Shown: in pieces, positions 15,791 through 24,359 of the stretch
Numbering within the stretch: position 1 is the first letter of the stretch
How the letters are laid out: each line of letters begins with the position of its first letter
NCBI RefSeq assembly: GCF_024519435.1
Contig: NZ_JALJRZ010000014.1
Span: 1-64,000, forward strand
From: Terrabacter sp. Ter38
GTDB lineage: Bacteria; Actinomycetota; Actinomycetes; Actinomycetales; Dermatophilaceae
Direction of reading: 5' to 3'
Length of the DNA: 64,000 nucleotides
Position numbers and translations under genes: made by a program
Notes under the pieces: model-generated
Database searches by the model: none
The model's input: the letters and a program-made list of their open reading frames with translations, nothing else
Told to the model about the DNA's origin: nothing

Positions 15791-15899
15791 ACGGGCCGCC
15801 CGGAGGTGCCCCGCGAAGGGTCCGCAAGGCGGCACGCGGCGTCAGTGTAGCCGACGCAGCGCCAGTGCCAGGAACGCGACCCCAGGGGCCGAAACCGTC

Positions 15900-16331
15900 A
15901 TGGATCTCGCCAAGCAGACCGCCTTCGTCGACCACGTCCGCGAGCGCGGCGGGGCGAGTGCCCAGGTGGCCGTCACCCTCGAGCAGTTCTTCGAGGGCAA
16001 CGACTGTGAGTGGTGCATCGCGCCTAACCGTCCGGAGGACGTGCCGCTCGACACCGTGCGCCGGGTGCTCTTCGAGCTGCGCGAGCACCCGGAGGTGCTC
16101 GACGTGCGGGTCGAGCTCGACGTCCTCGAGTTCCAGGACTTTCCTGACGACGAATGGCCTTACGCGAGTGGGGTGGCCGTCATCACGACACTGCTGCCCG
16201 AGGAGGTCGACGCGATGACGATCGATGCCGACACCGAGGCGAGCGGTGGTCCGGCCGCGAGCGCGGAGTGGCTCGTCGACGGGCCGGTCGTGCCCGAGGG
16301 TCACCACTACGTCGGCGTGTGGTGGGACTGA
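15900..16331 (+). CDS. Conserved hypothetical protein
   Basis: A 143-residue acidic protein. The first half is helical (TAFVDHVRERGGASAQVAVTLEQFFEGND); the middle includes CEWCIAPNRPEDVPLD and a strand run (LDVRVELDVLEFQDF). Its TGA shares a base with the start of the SMP-30 gene, so the two form a unit. It is the first chromosomal gene after the AICE and has the codon style of the right-hand region. I do not recognise a named domain. Confidence 0.65.
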   Translation: MDLAKQTAFVDHVRERGGASAQVAVTLEQFFEGNDCEWCIAPNRPEDVPLDTVRRVLFELREHPEVLDVRVELDVLEFQDFPDDEWPYASGVAVITTLLPEEVDAMTIDADTEASGGPAASAEWLVDGPVVPEGHHYVGVWWD

Positions 16332-17200
16332 TGGGCCACCAGGGCGGCCCGATCGTCACGGGAGAGCTCGAGCAGGTCACCGACGCCCTCTGCTACCACG
16401 GCGAGGGACCCGTGTGGTCGCCGACGTGGGGCGGCCTGCGCTGGGTCGACCTCCTCGCCGGTGACGTCCTGACCCTGCGCGCCGACGGCTCCGTCGACCG
16501 CCTGCACGTCGGCGACGTCGCCGCGTTCGTGCGGCCCCGCACGTCCGGTGGCTGGGTGGTCGCGACCGAGCGCGGTCTGGCGCTCGCGGACGATCCGGAC
16601 GGCATTCCCACCCCGTGGTTCGACCTCTGGGACGACCCGACGGTCCGCATGAACGAGGGCGGTGTCGACGGCGAGGGCCGCCTGTGGGCGGGCACGATGG
16701 GCTACGACCGCGTGCCCGGCAGTGCACGGCTCTTTCGGGTCGACGGCAGCGGCCACGTCACGACCCTGCTGCCCGAGGTGACGATCTCCAACGGCATCGA
16801 CCTCTCGCCGGACGGCCGACTCGCCTACTACGACGACACGCCGACCGGCCGCACCGACGTGTTCACGGTCGTCGACGGCGAGCTCACCGACCGGCGCCCC
16901 TTCGTCACCCACGACGCCGGCCATCCCGACGGCCTCACGGTCGACAGCGCCGGCAACGTCTGGGTCGCCCTCAACGGCGCGGGCCGCGTCCGCTGCTACT
17001 CACCGCAGGGCGACGTGCTCGCCGAGGTCACCGTCCCGGTGCGCCTCACCACGGCGTGCACGTTCGGCGGCGACGACCTGTGCGACCTCTACGTCACGAC
17101 CTCCCGCGAGAACCTCGACGACCCCGAGCCCCAGGCCGGTGCCGTCTTCCGCGCGCGCGTCGCCGTGCCGGGGCAGCCGGTGCGCGCCTTCGCCGGCTGA
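16331..17200 (+). CDS. SMP-30/gluconolactonase family hydrolase
   Basis: A 289-residue six-bladed beta-propeller of the SMP-30/gluconolactonase/LRE-like family. Metal-ligand positions of the family are visible: Glu in YHGEGPVWS, Asn in VRMNEGGVD, Asn in TISNGIDLSPDG and Asp in HPDGLTVDSAGNVWVAL. Family members hydrolyse sugar lactones with a divalent metal. The ATG overlaps the preceding stop by one base. A role in sugar-acid catabolism is likely, but the substrate is unknown. Confidence 0.88.
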   Translation: MGHQGGPIVTGELEQVTDALCYHGEGPVWSPTWGGLRWVDLLAGDVLTLRADGSVDRLHVGDVAAFVRPRTSGGWVVATERGLALADDPDGIPTPWFDLWDDPTVRMNEGGVDGEGRLWAGTMGYDRVPGSARLFRVDGSGHVTTLLPEVTISNGIDLSPDGRLAYYDDTPTGRTDVFTVVDGELTDRRPFVTHDAGHPDGLTVDSAGNVWVALNGAGRVRCYSPQGDVLAEVTVPVRLTTACTFGGDDLCDLYVTTSRENLDDPEPQAGAVFRARVAVPGQPVRAFAG

Positions 17201-17257
17201 GTCGCGCCGGACGGCCCACGGCCACCGATGGCGTATGCGGTGTGCCCGGGTCCGCGG

Positions 17258-18793
17258 TCACACTGGGTACGTGATCCCTCCGTCGGAGGAGGGGCCGAGC
17301 GCGGCGACGGAGCGGCCGGGCCGCGGCCGCCGGCCGGACGGCATACCCGGGTGGTCCCCGTCGGAACCGTCGCGCCCGTCGAGCCCGACGCCGAGCAGGC
17401 TCCGGGTCAGCGCCTCCGCGTCCGACAGGAGCTCGTCCAGGGCGTGGCCGAGGTGGTCGTCCCCCGGCGGCTCGTCGGCGACCGCCGCAGCGAGGACCGC
17501 GCGCCGCACGAGCTCCTTGGCGAAGGATGCCGTCGTGCCCTCGGCCCGGGCGGCCGCGGCCGAGATCGCCTCGGGGCCGAAGAGGTGCCCGCCATAGAGG
17601 CGGAGGAGCTCGCGACGGCCCTCGGCGTCCGGCAGCGGGATCTCGGCGGCGAGGTCGACACGGCCGGGCCGCTGCGACAGGGCGACCTCGAGGTCCTCGA
17701 CGCGGTTCGTCGTCAGCACGAAGGCGACGTCCGAGTCGGAGTCGAGGCCGTCGAGGGCGTCGAGCACCTCGAAGAGCAGGGGGGAGGCCCCCATCGGCGC
17801 AAACGACCGGTCCTCGGCGACGAGGTCGCAGTCCTCGAGGACGACGATCGCCGGCTGGTGCGCCCGGGCGACCTTGGCGGCGTCATGGATGAAGCGCAAC
17901 GAGCCGCCGCTCAGCAGCACGGCCGTCGTGCCGGGCGTGGCCGAGAGCAGGTAGCGGACCGTGTGCGTCTTGCCGGTGCCGGGCGGTCCGTAGAGCAGGA
18001 CGCCGCGCTTGAGGTGCTGCCCGTGGGCCACGAGCCGCTCCCGGTGCTCGCCCATCCCGATGACGTGGTGCGCCACCCGGTCGAGCAAGCCGTCGGGCAG
18101 CACGACGGCGGCCGCGTCGACGGTCGGTCGCTCGATGAAGGTCACGCCGGCCATGCCGGGACCGTAGGGGTCAGAGCCGAAGGTCACGACCCGGCCGCGG
18201 ATGACGCTCCGCTCGTCCATGAGCTCCTGCACGCGGGCCATGACGGCGTCGGAGACGTCACGATCACGGGCGACGACCTCGATGGTCCCGGACTCGCGCC
18301 CGAACTGTCGGTTCATGCCCTGTTGCCGGACCGCGACCGCGTGACCGTCGAAGTGGAAGAGGCGGATGCCGGAGGTCACGACCTGGCGCTGGTCGTCCTT
18401 GCCGGGGCCGATCGGCATCCGGTCGTAGTCGACCTGGCCGACCGACATGACCTGGCCGTGGAAGCGCTGCACGAGGTCGCCGAGCGACATGTGGTGACGC
18501 GCGTCGCCGGCGATGCCGATGACGGTGCCGTCGGGGTCGGTGCCCGCGACCTCGGACAGGGCGATGTCCGCGTCGACGAGGCGGTGCGGCAGCACGGTGG
18601 CCGAGACGACGGCGAGCAGGTGCGGTTCGACCCCGAGGTGCTCGCGCAGGGCGTCCGACAGCCGCTGTCCGGCGTCGTCGGCCGGTAGCGAGTCGAGGAT
18701 CCGTCGGAGGACGGAGTGGAAGTCGGCGAGCAGGGCGTCGTCGGGGCGGCCGGAGACCGGGCCGGAGGGGTCGGAGGGGTCGGAGGGGTCCAT
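17258..18793 (-). CDS. AAA+ ATPase
   Basis: A 511-residue protein. The N-terminus is a small repeat (DPSDPSDPSG), then comes an uncharacterised domain of about 240 residues, then a classical AAA core: Walker A GPPGTGKT near residue 277, Walker B-like IVVLEDCDLVAED near 322, sensor-1 VLTTNR near 360 and an arginine-finger-like QRPGRVD. The FtsH/Cdc48-like core points to a protein-remodelling ATPase; no protease domain is present. Start: TATCGT lies six bases before the ATG and no ribosome binding site is seen, suggesting a leaderless message. Confidence 0.85.
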   Translation of the reverse strand: MDPSDPSDPSGPVSGRPDDALLADFHSVLRRILDSLPADDAGQRLSDALREHLGVEPHLLAVVSATVLPHRLVDADIALSEVAGTDPDGTVIGIAGDARHHMSLGDLVQRFHGQVMSVGQVDYDRMPIGPGKDDQRQVVTSGIRLFHFDGHAVAVRQQGMNRQFGRESGTIEVVARDRDVSDAVMARVQELMDERSVIRGRVVTFGSDPYGPGMAGVTFIERPTVDAAAVVLPDGLLDRVAHHVIGMGEHRERLVAHGQHLKRGVLLYGPPGTGKTHTVRYLLSATPGTTAVLLSGGSLRFIHDAAKVARAHQPAIVVLEDCDLVAEDRSFAPMGASPLLFEVLDALDGLDSDSDVAFVLTTNRVEDLEVALSQRPGRVDLAAEIPLPDAEGRRELLRLYGGHLFGPEAISAAAARAEGTTASFAKELVRRAVLAAAVADEPPGDDHLGHALDELLSDAEALTRSLLGVGLDGRDGSDGDHPGMPSGRRPRPGRSVAALGPSSDGGITYPV

Positions 18794-18842
18794 GACGTGA
18801 CGATAGGTCGCCGACGGCGTCCGTGGGGCGTCCGCGAGGCAG

Positions 18843-18920
18843 GAGAGTCGGGCGGGAGAGTCGGGTGGGAGAGTCGGGTGGGAGAGTCGGGTGGGAGAGT
18901 CGGGTGGGAGAGTCGGGCAG
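18843..18920 (+). repeat. 13-bp tandem repeat, six copies
   Basis: Six copies of GAGAGTCGGGTGG (first and last with changes), followed by a decayed seventh. It lies between the divergent AAA+ gene and dcd, just upstream of the dcd -10 element. The period is not a multiple of three. GGG runs spaced by 1 and 6 bases fit a G-quadruplex pattern on this strand. Confidence 0.85.
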
Positions 18921-18949
18921 GGAGTGTCGGGGCGAAACCGGGCCGGCGT

Positions 18950-18963
18950 TATAGCCTCGTCCC
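18950..18963 (+). promoter_or_regulatory. dcd -10 element, leaderless start
   Basis: TATAGC at 18950-18955 sits eight bases before the GTG of dcd with no ribosome binding site between, so the transcript probably begins at the start codon. Confidence 0.5.
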
Positions 18964-19542
18964 GTGCTGCTCTCCGACAAGGACATCCGGGCCGAGATCG
19001 CCGCCGAGCGGGTCGTGCTCGACCCGTGGGACCCCTCGATGGTCCAACCGTCGAGCGTCGACGTCCGGCTGGACAAGTTCTTCCGGCTCTTCGACAACCA
19101 CAAGTACCCCTACATCGACCCGGCCGCCGAGCAGCCGGAGCTGACGCGGCTCGTCGAGGTCGGTCCCGACGAGGACAGCTTCGTGCTGCACCCGGGTGAG
19201 TTCGTCCTCGGCTCGACGCTCGAGACCGTGACGCTGCCCGACGACCTCGCCGCGCGCGTCGAGGGCAAGAGCTCGCTCGGACGGCTCGGCCTGCTGACCC
19301 ATGCGACCGCCGGCTTCGTCGACCCCGGTTTCTCCGGCCACGTCACGCTCGAGCTGTCCAACGTCGCGACCCTGCCGATCATGCTCTACCCCGGCATGAA
19401 GATCGGCCAGCTCTGCTTCATCCGCCTCAGCTCGCCTGCCGAGAACCCTTACGGCTCAGCGGCCTACGGCTCGCACTACCAGGGGCAGCGCGGTCCCACG
19501 GCGAGCCGCTCGTTCGCGAGCTTCCACCGCACCCAGGTGTGA
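18964..19542 (+). CDS. dcd: dCTP deaminase (probably bifunctional with dUTPase)
   Basis: A 192-residue protein with the Dcd signature: [18 protein letters not shown], then [14 protein letters not shown] with the catalytic Glu, and GMKIGQLCF. The THATAGF/DPGFSG form matches the M. tuberculosis-type enzyme, which both deaminates dCTP and hydrolyses dUTP to dUMP. It supplies dUMP for thymidylate synthesis. The GTG start follows a TATAGC element directly. The next gene starts inside its stop codon. Confidence 0.95.
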   Translation: MLLSDKDIRAEIAAERVVLDPWDPSMVQPSSVDVRLDKFFRLFDNHKYPYIDPAAEQPELTRLVEVGPDEDSFVLHPGEFVLGSTLETVTLPDDLAARVEGKSSLGRLGLLTHATAGFVDPGFSGHVTLELSNVATLPIMLYPGMKIGQLCFIRLSSPAENPYGSAAYGSHYQGQRGPTASRSFASFHRTQV

Positions 19543-20279
19543 GCGCCGACCTCGACACCACCGCGGCCGACGGCGACAGCATGCCGTCGGCCTCCTTGGT
19601 CTGGGACGCCCGACCTGCGGCCGCGGCCGTCGTCGCCCTCGTCATGCACGGCGGTGCCGTCGACGGTCACGAGCCCAACCGGCCCTGGTCGCACAACGTC
19701 GCGCGCCTCGTGCCGTTCGCCCGGTCCCTGACGCGGGTGCCCGGCCCGATCGCCGTTGCCCGTCTCCGCTTCCGCGTCCGTGGCTGGAACGGCGACGCGA
19801 TGCCCGTCGAGGACGCCAGGTGGGCGCTGGCACAGGTGCGTGCGGCATACCCCGGTGTCCCGATCGCCCTCGTCGGTCACTCGATGGGCGGACGCGTCGC
19901 GATGTTCGTCGGCGACGAGCCCGACGTGCGCCTCGTCGTCGGCCTCGCTCCGTGGGTCGAGCCGGGCGACCCGCACCCGGGTGCCGGCAGACGCACCGTG
20001 CTCATCCACGGCGACCGTGACGTCATCTGCTCGCTCGCCCGTACCCGCCGTGCGGTCGAGCAGATGCAGGCCGAGGGGCTCGACGCCTCCCTCGTCCGCG
20101 TCGCCCGCGCCGACCACGCGATGCTCGTGCGGGCCCGGCTCTGGACGGCCCTCGTGACCGAGGTCGTCGGGGCCTCCTTCGCGCGCGAGCTCGGTGGCAC
20201 GGGGGAGCCGCGTTCCGGTCCGATCGGGGCCGTCGTGGCAAGGGTCGTGCACTCCGGCGGCGTCACCGTCGACATCTGA
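19539..20279 (+). CDS. Alpha/beta hydrolase family protein
   Basis: A 246-residue protein with the nucleophile elbow GHSMGG ([17 protein letters not shown]), an early [13 protein letters not shown] oxyanion segment, a late GDRDVICS acid region and a His in [10 protein letters not shown]. This is the dienelactone-hydrolase-like fold. The GTG overlaps the dcd TGA by four bases, so it is co-translated. The substrate is unknown; the link to nucleotide metabolism is positional only. Confidence 0.82.
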   Translation: MSADLDTTAADGDSMPSASLVWDARPAAAAVVALVMHGGAVDGHEPNRPWSHNVARLVPFARSLTRVPGPIAVARLRFRVRGWNGDAMPVEDARWALAQVRAAYPGVPIALVGHSMGGRVAMFVGDEPDVRLVVGLAPWVEPGDPHPGAGRRTVLIHGDRDVICSLARTRRAVEQMQAEGLDASLVRVARADHAMLVRARLWTALVTEVVGASFARELGGTGEPRSGPIGAVVARVVHSGGVTVDI

Positions 20280-20330
20280 CCCTCGACGAGGTCCGCGGCG
20301 CGGTCGGTGCAGGCGGGTACGTTGAGGAGC

Positions 20331-21482
20331 ATGATCCGCTTCGAGGGCGTGACCAAGCGCTACGCCGATGCGTCCGGTACCGAAAGCGGGGACGGGTCGG
20401 TCGCGGTCGACGACCTGACCCTCGAGGCCCCGACGGGCAAGATCACCGTCCTCGTCGGGCCCTCGGGCTGCGGCAAGACGACGACGCTGCGCATGGTCAA
20501 CCGGATGATCACCCCGACGTCCGGCACGATCTCGATCGACGGCCGCGACACCGCCTCGCTCGACGTGGCAGAGCTGCGCCGCGGCATCGGCTACGTCATC
20601 CAGCACGCGGGCCTCTTCCCGCACCGCACGGTCCTCGACAACGTCACGACCGTCCCGCGGCTGCTCGGCACCGACAAGCGCACAGCGCGTTCCCGGGCCA
20701 TGGAGCTCATCGAGCGGGTCGGCCTCGACCCGGCGATGGCCAGGCGCTATCCCGCACAGCTCTCGGGCGGCCAGCAGCAGCGCGTCGGGGTGGCTCGGGC
20801 GCTCGCGGCCGACCCGCCCGTCATGCTCATGGACGAGCCCTTCTCGGCCGTCGACCCCGTGGTGCGCGAGCAGCTCCAGAACGAGTTCCTCCGGCTCCAG
20901 TCCGACCTCGGCAAGACGATTCTCTTCGTCACCCACGACATCGACGAGGCCGTCAAGCTCGGCGACCAGGTCGCGGTCCTGCGCGTGGGCGGCGTTCTCG
21001 CCCAGCTCGACTCGCCGGCCACGCTCCTCGCCGACCCCGTCGACGACTTCGTCGCCGGCTTCGTCGGGCGCGACCGTGGCTACCGCGCGCTGTCCTTCGC
21101 GGCGGCCCCCGAGCTCTCGCTCGCCGACGAGCCCACGGTGTCTCTGGGCGCCAGTGCCGACGACGTCCGAGCCGTCGGAACGCCGTGGGTGCTGTGCGTC
21201 GGTGACGCGGGCGAGCCCCTGGGCTGGGTCCGGGCGGCCGCCGTCGAGTCCGAGGTGACGCGCACGGTCCTGCACCGCGGTGGCACCGTCGCGTCGACCA
21301 CCGGATCGCTGCGAGCCCTGCTCGACGCGGCCCTGTCGTCCCCCAGCGGACGCGGCGTCGTGGCCGACGCCGACGGCCGTCTCGTCGGCACCATCCGGGC
21401 GGCCGAGGTGATCCCCGCGATCGAGGCCCGACGCGACGCCGCCGCCTCACCGACCTCGGCCGAGGAGGCGACCGCGCGGTGA
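20331..21482 (+). CDS. opuCA: Osmoprotectant ABC transporter ATPase (OpuCA-like)
   Basis: A 383-residue ATPase: Walker A GPSGCGKTT, Q-loop region, signature LSGGQQQRVGVARAL, Walker B VMLMDEPFSAVD, and switch His in FVTHDIDEAV. A CBS-like region follows from about residue 240, as in glycine betaine/proline ATPases that sense ionic strength. It is first of four genes (20331-23903) that overlap each other by four bases. The start has GAGGAG upstream. The system imports compatible solutes; the exact ligand cannot be fixed. Confidence 0.92.
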   Translation: MIRFEGVTKRYADASGTESGDGSVAVDDLTLEAPTGKITVLVGPSGCGKTTTLRMVNRMITPTSGTISIDGRDTASLDVAELRRGIGYVIQHAGLFPHRTVLDNVTTVPRLLGTDKRTARSRAMELIERVGLDPAMARRYPAQLSGGQQQRVGVARALAADPPVMLMDEPFSAVDPVVREQLQNEFLRLQSDLGKTILFVTHDIDEAVKLGDQVAVLRVGGVLAQLDSPATLLADPVDDFVAGFVGRDRGYRALSFAAAPELSLADEPTVSLGASADDVRAVGTPWVLCVGDAGEPLGWVRAAAVESEVTRTVLHRGGTVASTTGSLRALLDAALSSPSGRGVVADADGRLVGTIRAAEVIPAIEARRDAAASPTSAEEATAR

Positions 21483-22120
21483 CCTGGGCCCTCGACCACA
21501 TCGGCGACATCATGTTCCGCGCCGGCCAGCACGCCTGGCTCGCCGGGCTGCCGCTCGTGCTCGGCCTCGTCATCGCCCTGCCCCTCGGCTGGCTCGCCGC
21601 GCGCCGACCCCGGCTGCGTGCCCTGCTGCTCACGACGACCGGCCTGCTCTACACGATCCCGTCGCTCGCGCTCTTCATCCTCCTGCCGCCGCTGCTCGGC
21701 ACGAAGATCCTCGACCCCGTCAACGTCATCGTCGCGATGACCGTCTACACCGTGGCGCTGCTGACCCGCACCGTCGCCGACGGGCTCTTCTCCGTCGACG
21801 GGTCGACCCAGCAGGCGGCCATCGCGATGGGCTACGGCTCGTTCGCCCGGTTCCGTGCCGTCGACCTCCCGCTCGCGGTGCCCGTCATCGCGGCCGGCCT
21901 GCGCGTCGCCGCCGTGAGCAACGTCAGCATCGTCAGCGTCTCCTCGCTCATCGGCATCTCCCAGCTCGGCTACTTCCTCACCGACGGCTACGCCCGGTCC
22001 TTCCCGACCGAGGTGTGGGTCGGCATCGTCGCGTGCCTGCTCCTCGCGCTCGTCTTCGACCTCGTCATCCAGGTCGTGTCCCGCGTGCTGACGCCGTGGA
22101 CCAGGACGGTGGCCGCATGA
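21479..22120 (+). CDS. opuCB: Osmoprotectant ABC transporter permease (OpuCB-like)
   Basis: A 213-residue membrane protein with about six TM helices and the ABC permease (BPD) coupling segment around AIAMGYGSFARFRAVDLPLAVPV. GTG 21479 overlaps the ATPase stop. This is one of two permeases of the operon. Confidence 0.9.
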   Translation: MTWALDHIGDIMFRAGQHAWLAGLPLVLGLVIALPLGWLAARRPRLRALLLTTTGLLYTIPSLALFILLPPLLGTKILDPVNVIVAMTVYTVALLTRTVADGLFSVDGSTQQAAIAMGYGSFARFRAVDLPLAVPVIAAGLRVAAVSNVSIVSVSSLIGISQLGYFLTDGYARSFPTEVWVGIVACLLLALVFDLVIQVVSRVLTPWTRTVAA

Positions 22121-22974
22121 GCCTGGCGAAGATCTTCGGCTGGTTCACCGATCCGGCCAACTGGCAGGGCGCCGACGGTGTGCCCCACCGCGTGCTCGAG
22201 CACCTGCTCTACACGGGCCTGACGCTGCTCGTCGCGCTCGTCGTCGCCGTGCCGCTGGGCGCCTGGGTGGGCCACTCGGGCCGCCTGCGCTGGCTCGTGA
22301 CGGGCGCCAACGCCGCCCGCGCCGTGCCGACCCTCGGCCTGCTCTTCGCCGTCTCGATGTTCGTGGGACCGCTGATCCAGAGCGACCTCGCCTTCGTCAT
22401 CCCGAGCATCACCGTCCTGGTGCTGCTCGCGATCCCGCCGCTGCTGTCGGGCACGTATGCCGGCATCGACAGCGTCGAGCCCGCCGCGCGCGATGCCGCC
22501 CGTGGGATGGGGATGACCGGTTGGCAGGTACTGACCAAGGTCGAGGCACCGTGTGCGCTGCCGCTCTTCCTCAGCGGCCTGCGCAGCGCGACCCTCCAGG
22601 TCATCGCGACCGCCACCATCGCGGCCTCCGTCAGCCTCGGAGGTCTCGGCCGCTACCTCATCGACGGTCTTGCCTCGCGCGACTACGTCCAGATGGTCTG
22701 CGGGTCGATCCTCGTCGCCGCCCTCGCGCTCGTCGCCGACGGACTCCTGGCCCTGCTCGAGAAGAGGGCCGTCTCACCGGGAATCAGTGGGCGGGCCACG
22801 CGTGTTGCCCGTTCACGCGCACGAAACTCCGATCCCCACTCCGAACCAGACTCCGACGGTGCAGACCGCTCGGACCCCGACCCGCGGCAGGCCGCGCTCG
22901 TGGGCTCCGGCACCACCGGCCCCGTGCAGGCGACCGCCACCACGGGCACCCCATCCGAAAGGGACCGAACATGA
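22117..22974 (+). CDS. opuCD: Osmoprotectant ABC transporter permease (OpuCD-like)
   Basis: A 285-residue protein with an N-terminal BPD permease domain (coupling loop DAARGMGMTGWQVLTKVEAP) and about six TM helices. It has an unusual hydrophilic tail of roughly 60 residues, rich in Ser, Asp and Arg, that is absent from typical OpuCD. The ATG overlaps the previous stop by four bases and the 3' end overlaps the binding-protein gene in the same way. Confidence 0.9.
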   Translation: MSLAKIFGWFTDPANWQGADGVPHRVLEHLLYTGLTLLVALVVAVPLGAWVGHSGRLRWLVTGANAARAVPTLGLLFAVSMFVGPLIQSDLAFVIPSITVLVLLAIPPLLSGTYAGIDSVEPAARDAARGMGMTGWQVLTKVEAPCALPLFLSGLRSATLQVIATATIAASVSLGGLGRYLIDGLASRDYVQMVCGSILVAALALVADGLLALLEKRAVSPGISGRATRVARSRARNSDPHSEPDSDGADRSDPDPRQAALVGSGTTGPVQATATTGTPSERDRT

Positions 22975-23903
22975 CACGCACGCGCTTCCTGGCCGCGGGC
23001 CTGCTCCTCGCCGCCGTCGTGCCGCTCGCCGCCTGCGGGGGCGGCGGCGACCCGCTCGCCCCGGCCACGAGCGCCGGAGCCGGCGCGACCGGGGGATCGA
23101 CCGGCGCCGCCGGCTCGGTCAAGGTCGGCTCTGCCGACTTCCCCGAGGCCGCCCTGCTCGGCGAGATCTACGCCCAGGCCCTCGAGGCCAAGGGCATGAC
23201 GGTCGCCCGCCAGTTCAACATCGGCAGCCGCGAGACCTACCTCAAGGCCATCACCGGCGGCGAGGTCGACGTCCTCGCCGAGTACACCGGCTCGCTGCTC
23301 AACTTCTACGACAAGAACGCCAAGGTCACCCAGCCCGACGAGGTCTACTCCGCCCTCCAGAAGGTCGTGCCGCAGGGGCTCACGGTGCTCGACAAGTCCG
23401 CGGCCGAGGACAAGAACTCCCTCGCCGTCACCAAGGACACCGCGAGCCAGTGGTCGCTCAAGGCGATCCCCGACCTGGCCGCGCACCAGGACGAGCTCAG
23501 CATCGGGGCCCCGCCCGAGTTCAAGACCCGCCAGCAGGGCCTCGTCGGCCTCAAGTCGGTCTACAACATCACCCCCAAGGAGTTCCGCCCGCTGCAGAGC
23601 CAGGCGACGGTCGAGGCCCTGAAGAACGGTCAGGTCAAGGCGGCCAACATCTTCAGCACCGACCCGTCGATCTCGGCCAACGGCTTCGTCGTGCTCGACG
23701 ACCCGCAGAGCCTCTTCGGCTCCGACAACGTCGTGCCGCTCGTCCGGTCCGAGAAGGCCGACAGCGTCAAGGCCGCCCTCAACGCGGTCTCGGCCAAGCT
23801 CGACACGACGTCGCTGGCAGACATGGTCAAGCAGGTCGTCGTCGACAAGAAGGATGCGAGCGAGGTCGCCAAGACGTGGCTCGCCAGCGCCGGCCTCGCC
23901 TGA
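22971..23903 (+). CDS. opuCC: Osmoprotectant-binding lipoprotein (OpuCC-like)
   Basis: A 310-residue lipoprotein. The signal peptide ends in a lipobox (VPLAAC), followed by a Gly/Ala/Thr-rich linker and an OpuAC-type binding domain (VKVGSADFPEAALLGEIYAQ; GGEVDVLAEYTGSLLNFY). The AEYTG motif is the conserved ligand-site element of glycine betaine/carnitine/choline-binding proteins. It is the last gene of the operon, with a hairpin about 55 bp downstream. Confidence 0.92.
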   Translation: MTRTRFLAAGLLLAAVVPLAACGGGGDPLAPATSAGAGATGGSTGAAGSVKVGSADFPEAALLGEIYAQALEAKGMTVARQFNIGSRETYLKAITGGEVDVLAEYTGSLLNFYDKNAKVTQPDEVYSALQKVVPQGLTVLDKSAAEDKNSLAVTKDTASQWSLKAIPDLAAHQDELSIGAPPEFKTRQQGLVGLKSVYNITPKEFRPLQSQATVEALKNGQVKAANIFSTDPSISANGFVVLDDPQSLFGSDNVVPLVRSEKADSVKAALNAVSAKLDTTSLADMVKQVVVDKKDASEVAKTWLASAGLA

Positions 23904-23957
23904 TCCGGGGCATCTGCTGAGCGGCTGACGGCATACGCCTCTGCCCGCAGGGACTCT

Positions 23958-23993
23958 CCTGAGGCCCCCCGCGTCGGATGCGGGGGCGTCAGG
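23958..23993 (+). terminator. Terminator of the opuC operon
   Basis: A GC-rich stem (CCTGAGGCCCCCCGC against GCGGGGGCGTCAGG, one mismatch and one bulge) without a T run. Confidence 0.5.
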
Positions 23994-24051
23994 CATGCCC
24001 CGACAGGAGCCGGGCGGGGCTGACTCGGCGCAGCGGGAATGTCCCACCGTC

Positions 24052-24064
24052 GAGAATGGTTCTC
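24052..24064. promoter_or_regulatory. Zur-box-like operator before rpmG
   Basis: GAGAATGGTTCTC, with flanking C and ATTA, fits the actinobacterial Zur consensus (AT-rich palindrome TGAnAATnnTTnTCA). It is 46 bp before the cysteine-free L33. In Streptomyces and mycobacteria, Zur controls exactly this kind of ribosomal paralogue. Binding is inferred. Confidence 0.7.
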
Positions 24065-24109
24065 ATTACAGTCACGAGAACTCGTGACCCCCAGACCGAA
24101 GGAGCCCCC

Positions 24110-24277
24110 ATGGCCAAGCGCACCGACCTGCGCCCCGTCGTCACCCTGCGTTCGACCGCCGGCACCGGCTACAGCTACGTCACGCGCAAGAACCGTCGCA
24201 GCAACCCCGACCGCATGGTGCTGCGCAAGTTCGACCCCGTCGCCCGCGAGCACGTCGACTTCCGCGAGACCCGCTGA
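24110..24277 (+). CDS. rpmG: 50S ribosomal protein L33, zinc-free (C-) paralogue
   Basis: A 55-residue L33 ([20 protein letters not shown] ... [18 protein letters not shown]). The two CxxC zinc motifs of the C+ form are absent, so this is the zinc-independent type. Such paralogues replace C+ L33 during zinc starvation and free ribosomal zinc. AAGGAG precedes the ATG by six bases. The Zur-box-like site upstream agrees with this role. It is monocistronic, without the usual companions rpmB2, rpsN2 or rpsR2 beside it. Confidence 0.93.
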   Translation: MAKRTDLRPVVTLRSTAGTGYSYVTRKNRRSNPDRMVLRKFDPVAREHVDFRETR

Positions 24278-24310
24278 CAGCAGGCGCTTGCCGCGATGCG
24301 GCCGACGCGC

Positions 24311-24342
24311 AGTGGCCACGTCCGACCTCGGACGTGGCCACT
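24311..24342. terminator. Bidirectional hairpin between rpmG and 24360 gene
   Basis: A 15-bp perfect stem (AGTGGCCACGTCCGA and its inverse) with a two-base centre, placed between convergent genes. There is no T run. Confidence 0.55.
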
Positions 24343-24359
24343 CGCGTATGCCGGCTCGA

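Noticed and set aside
18843-18920. Possible CRISPR array
   Set aside because: The 13-bp unit is contiguous with no spacers.
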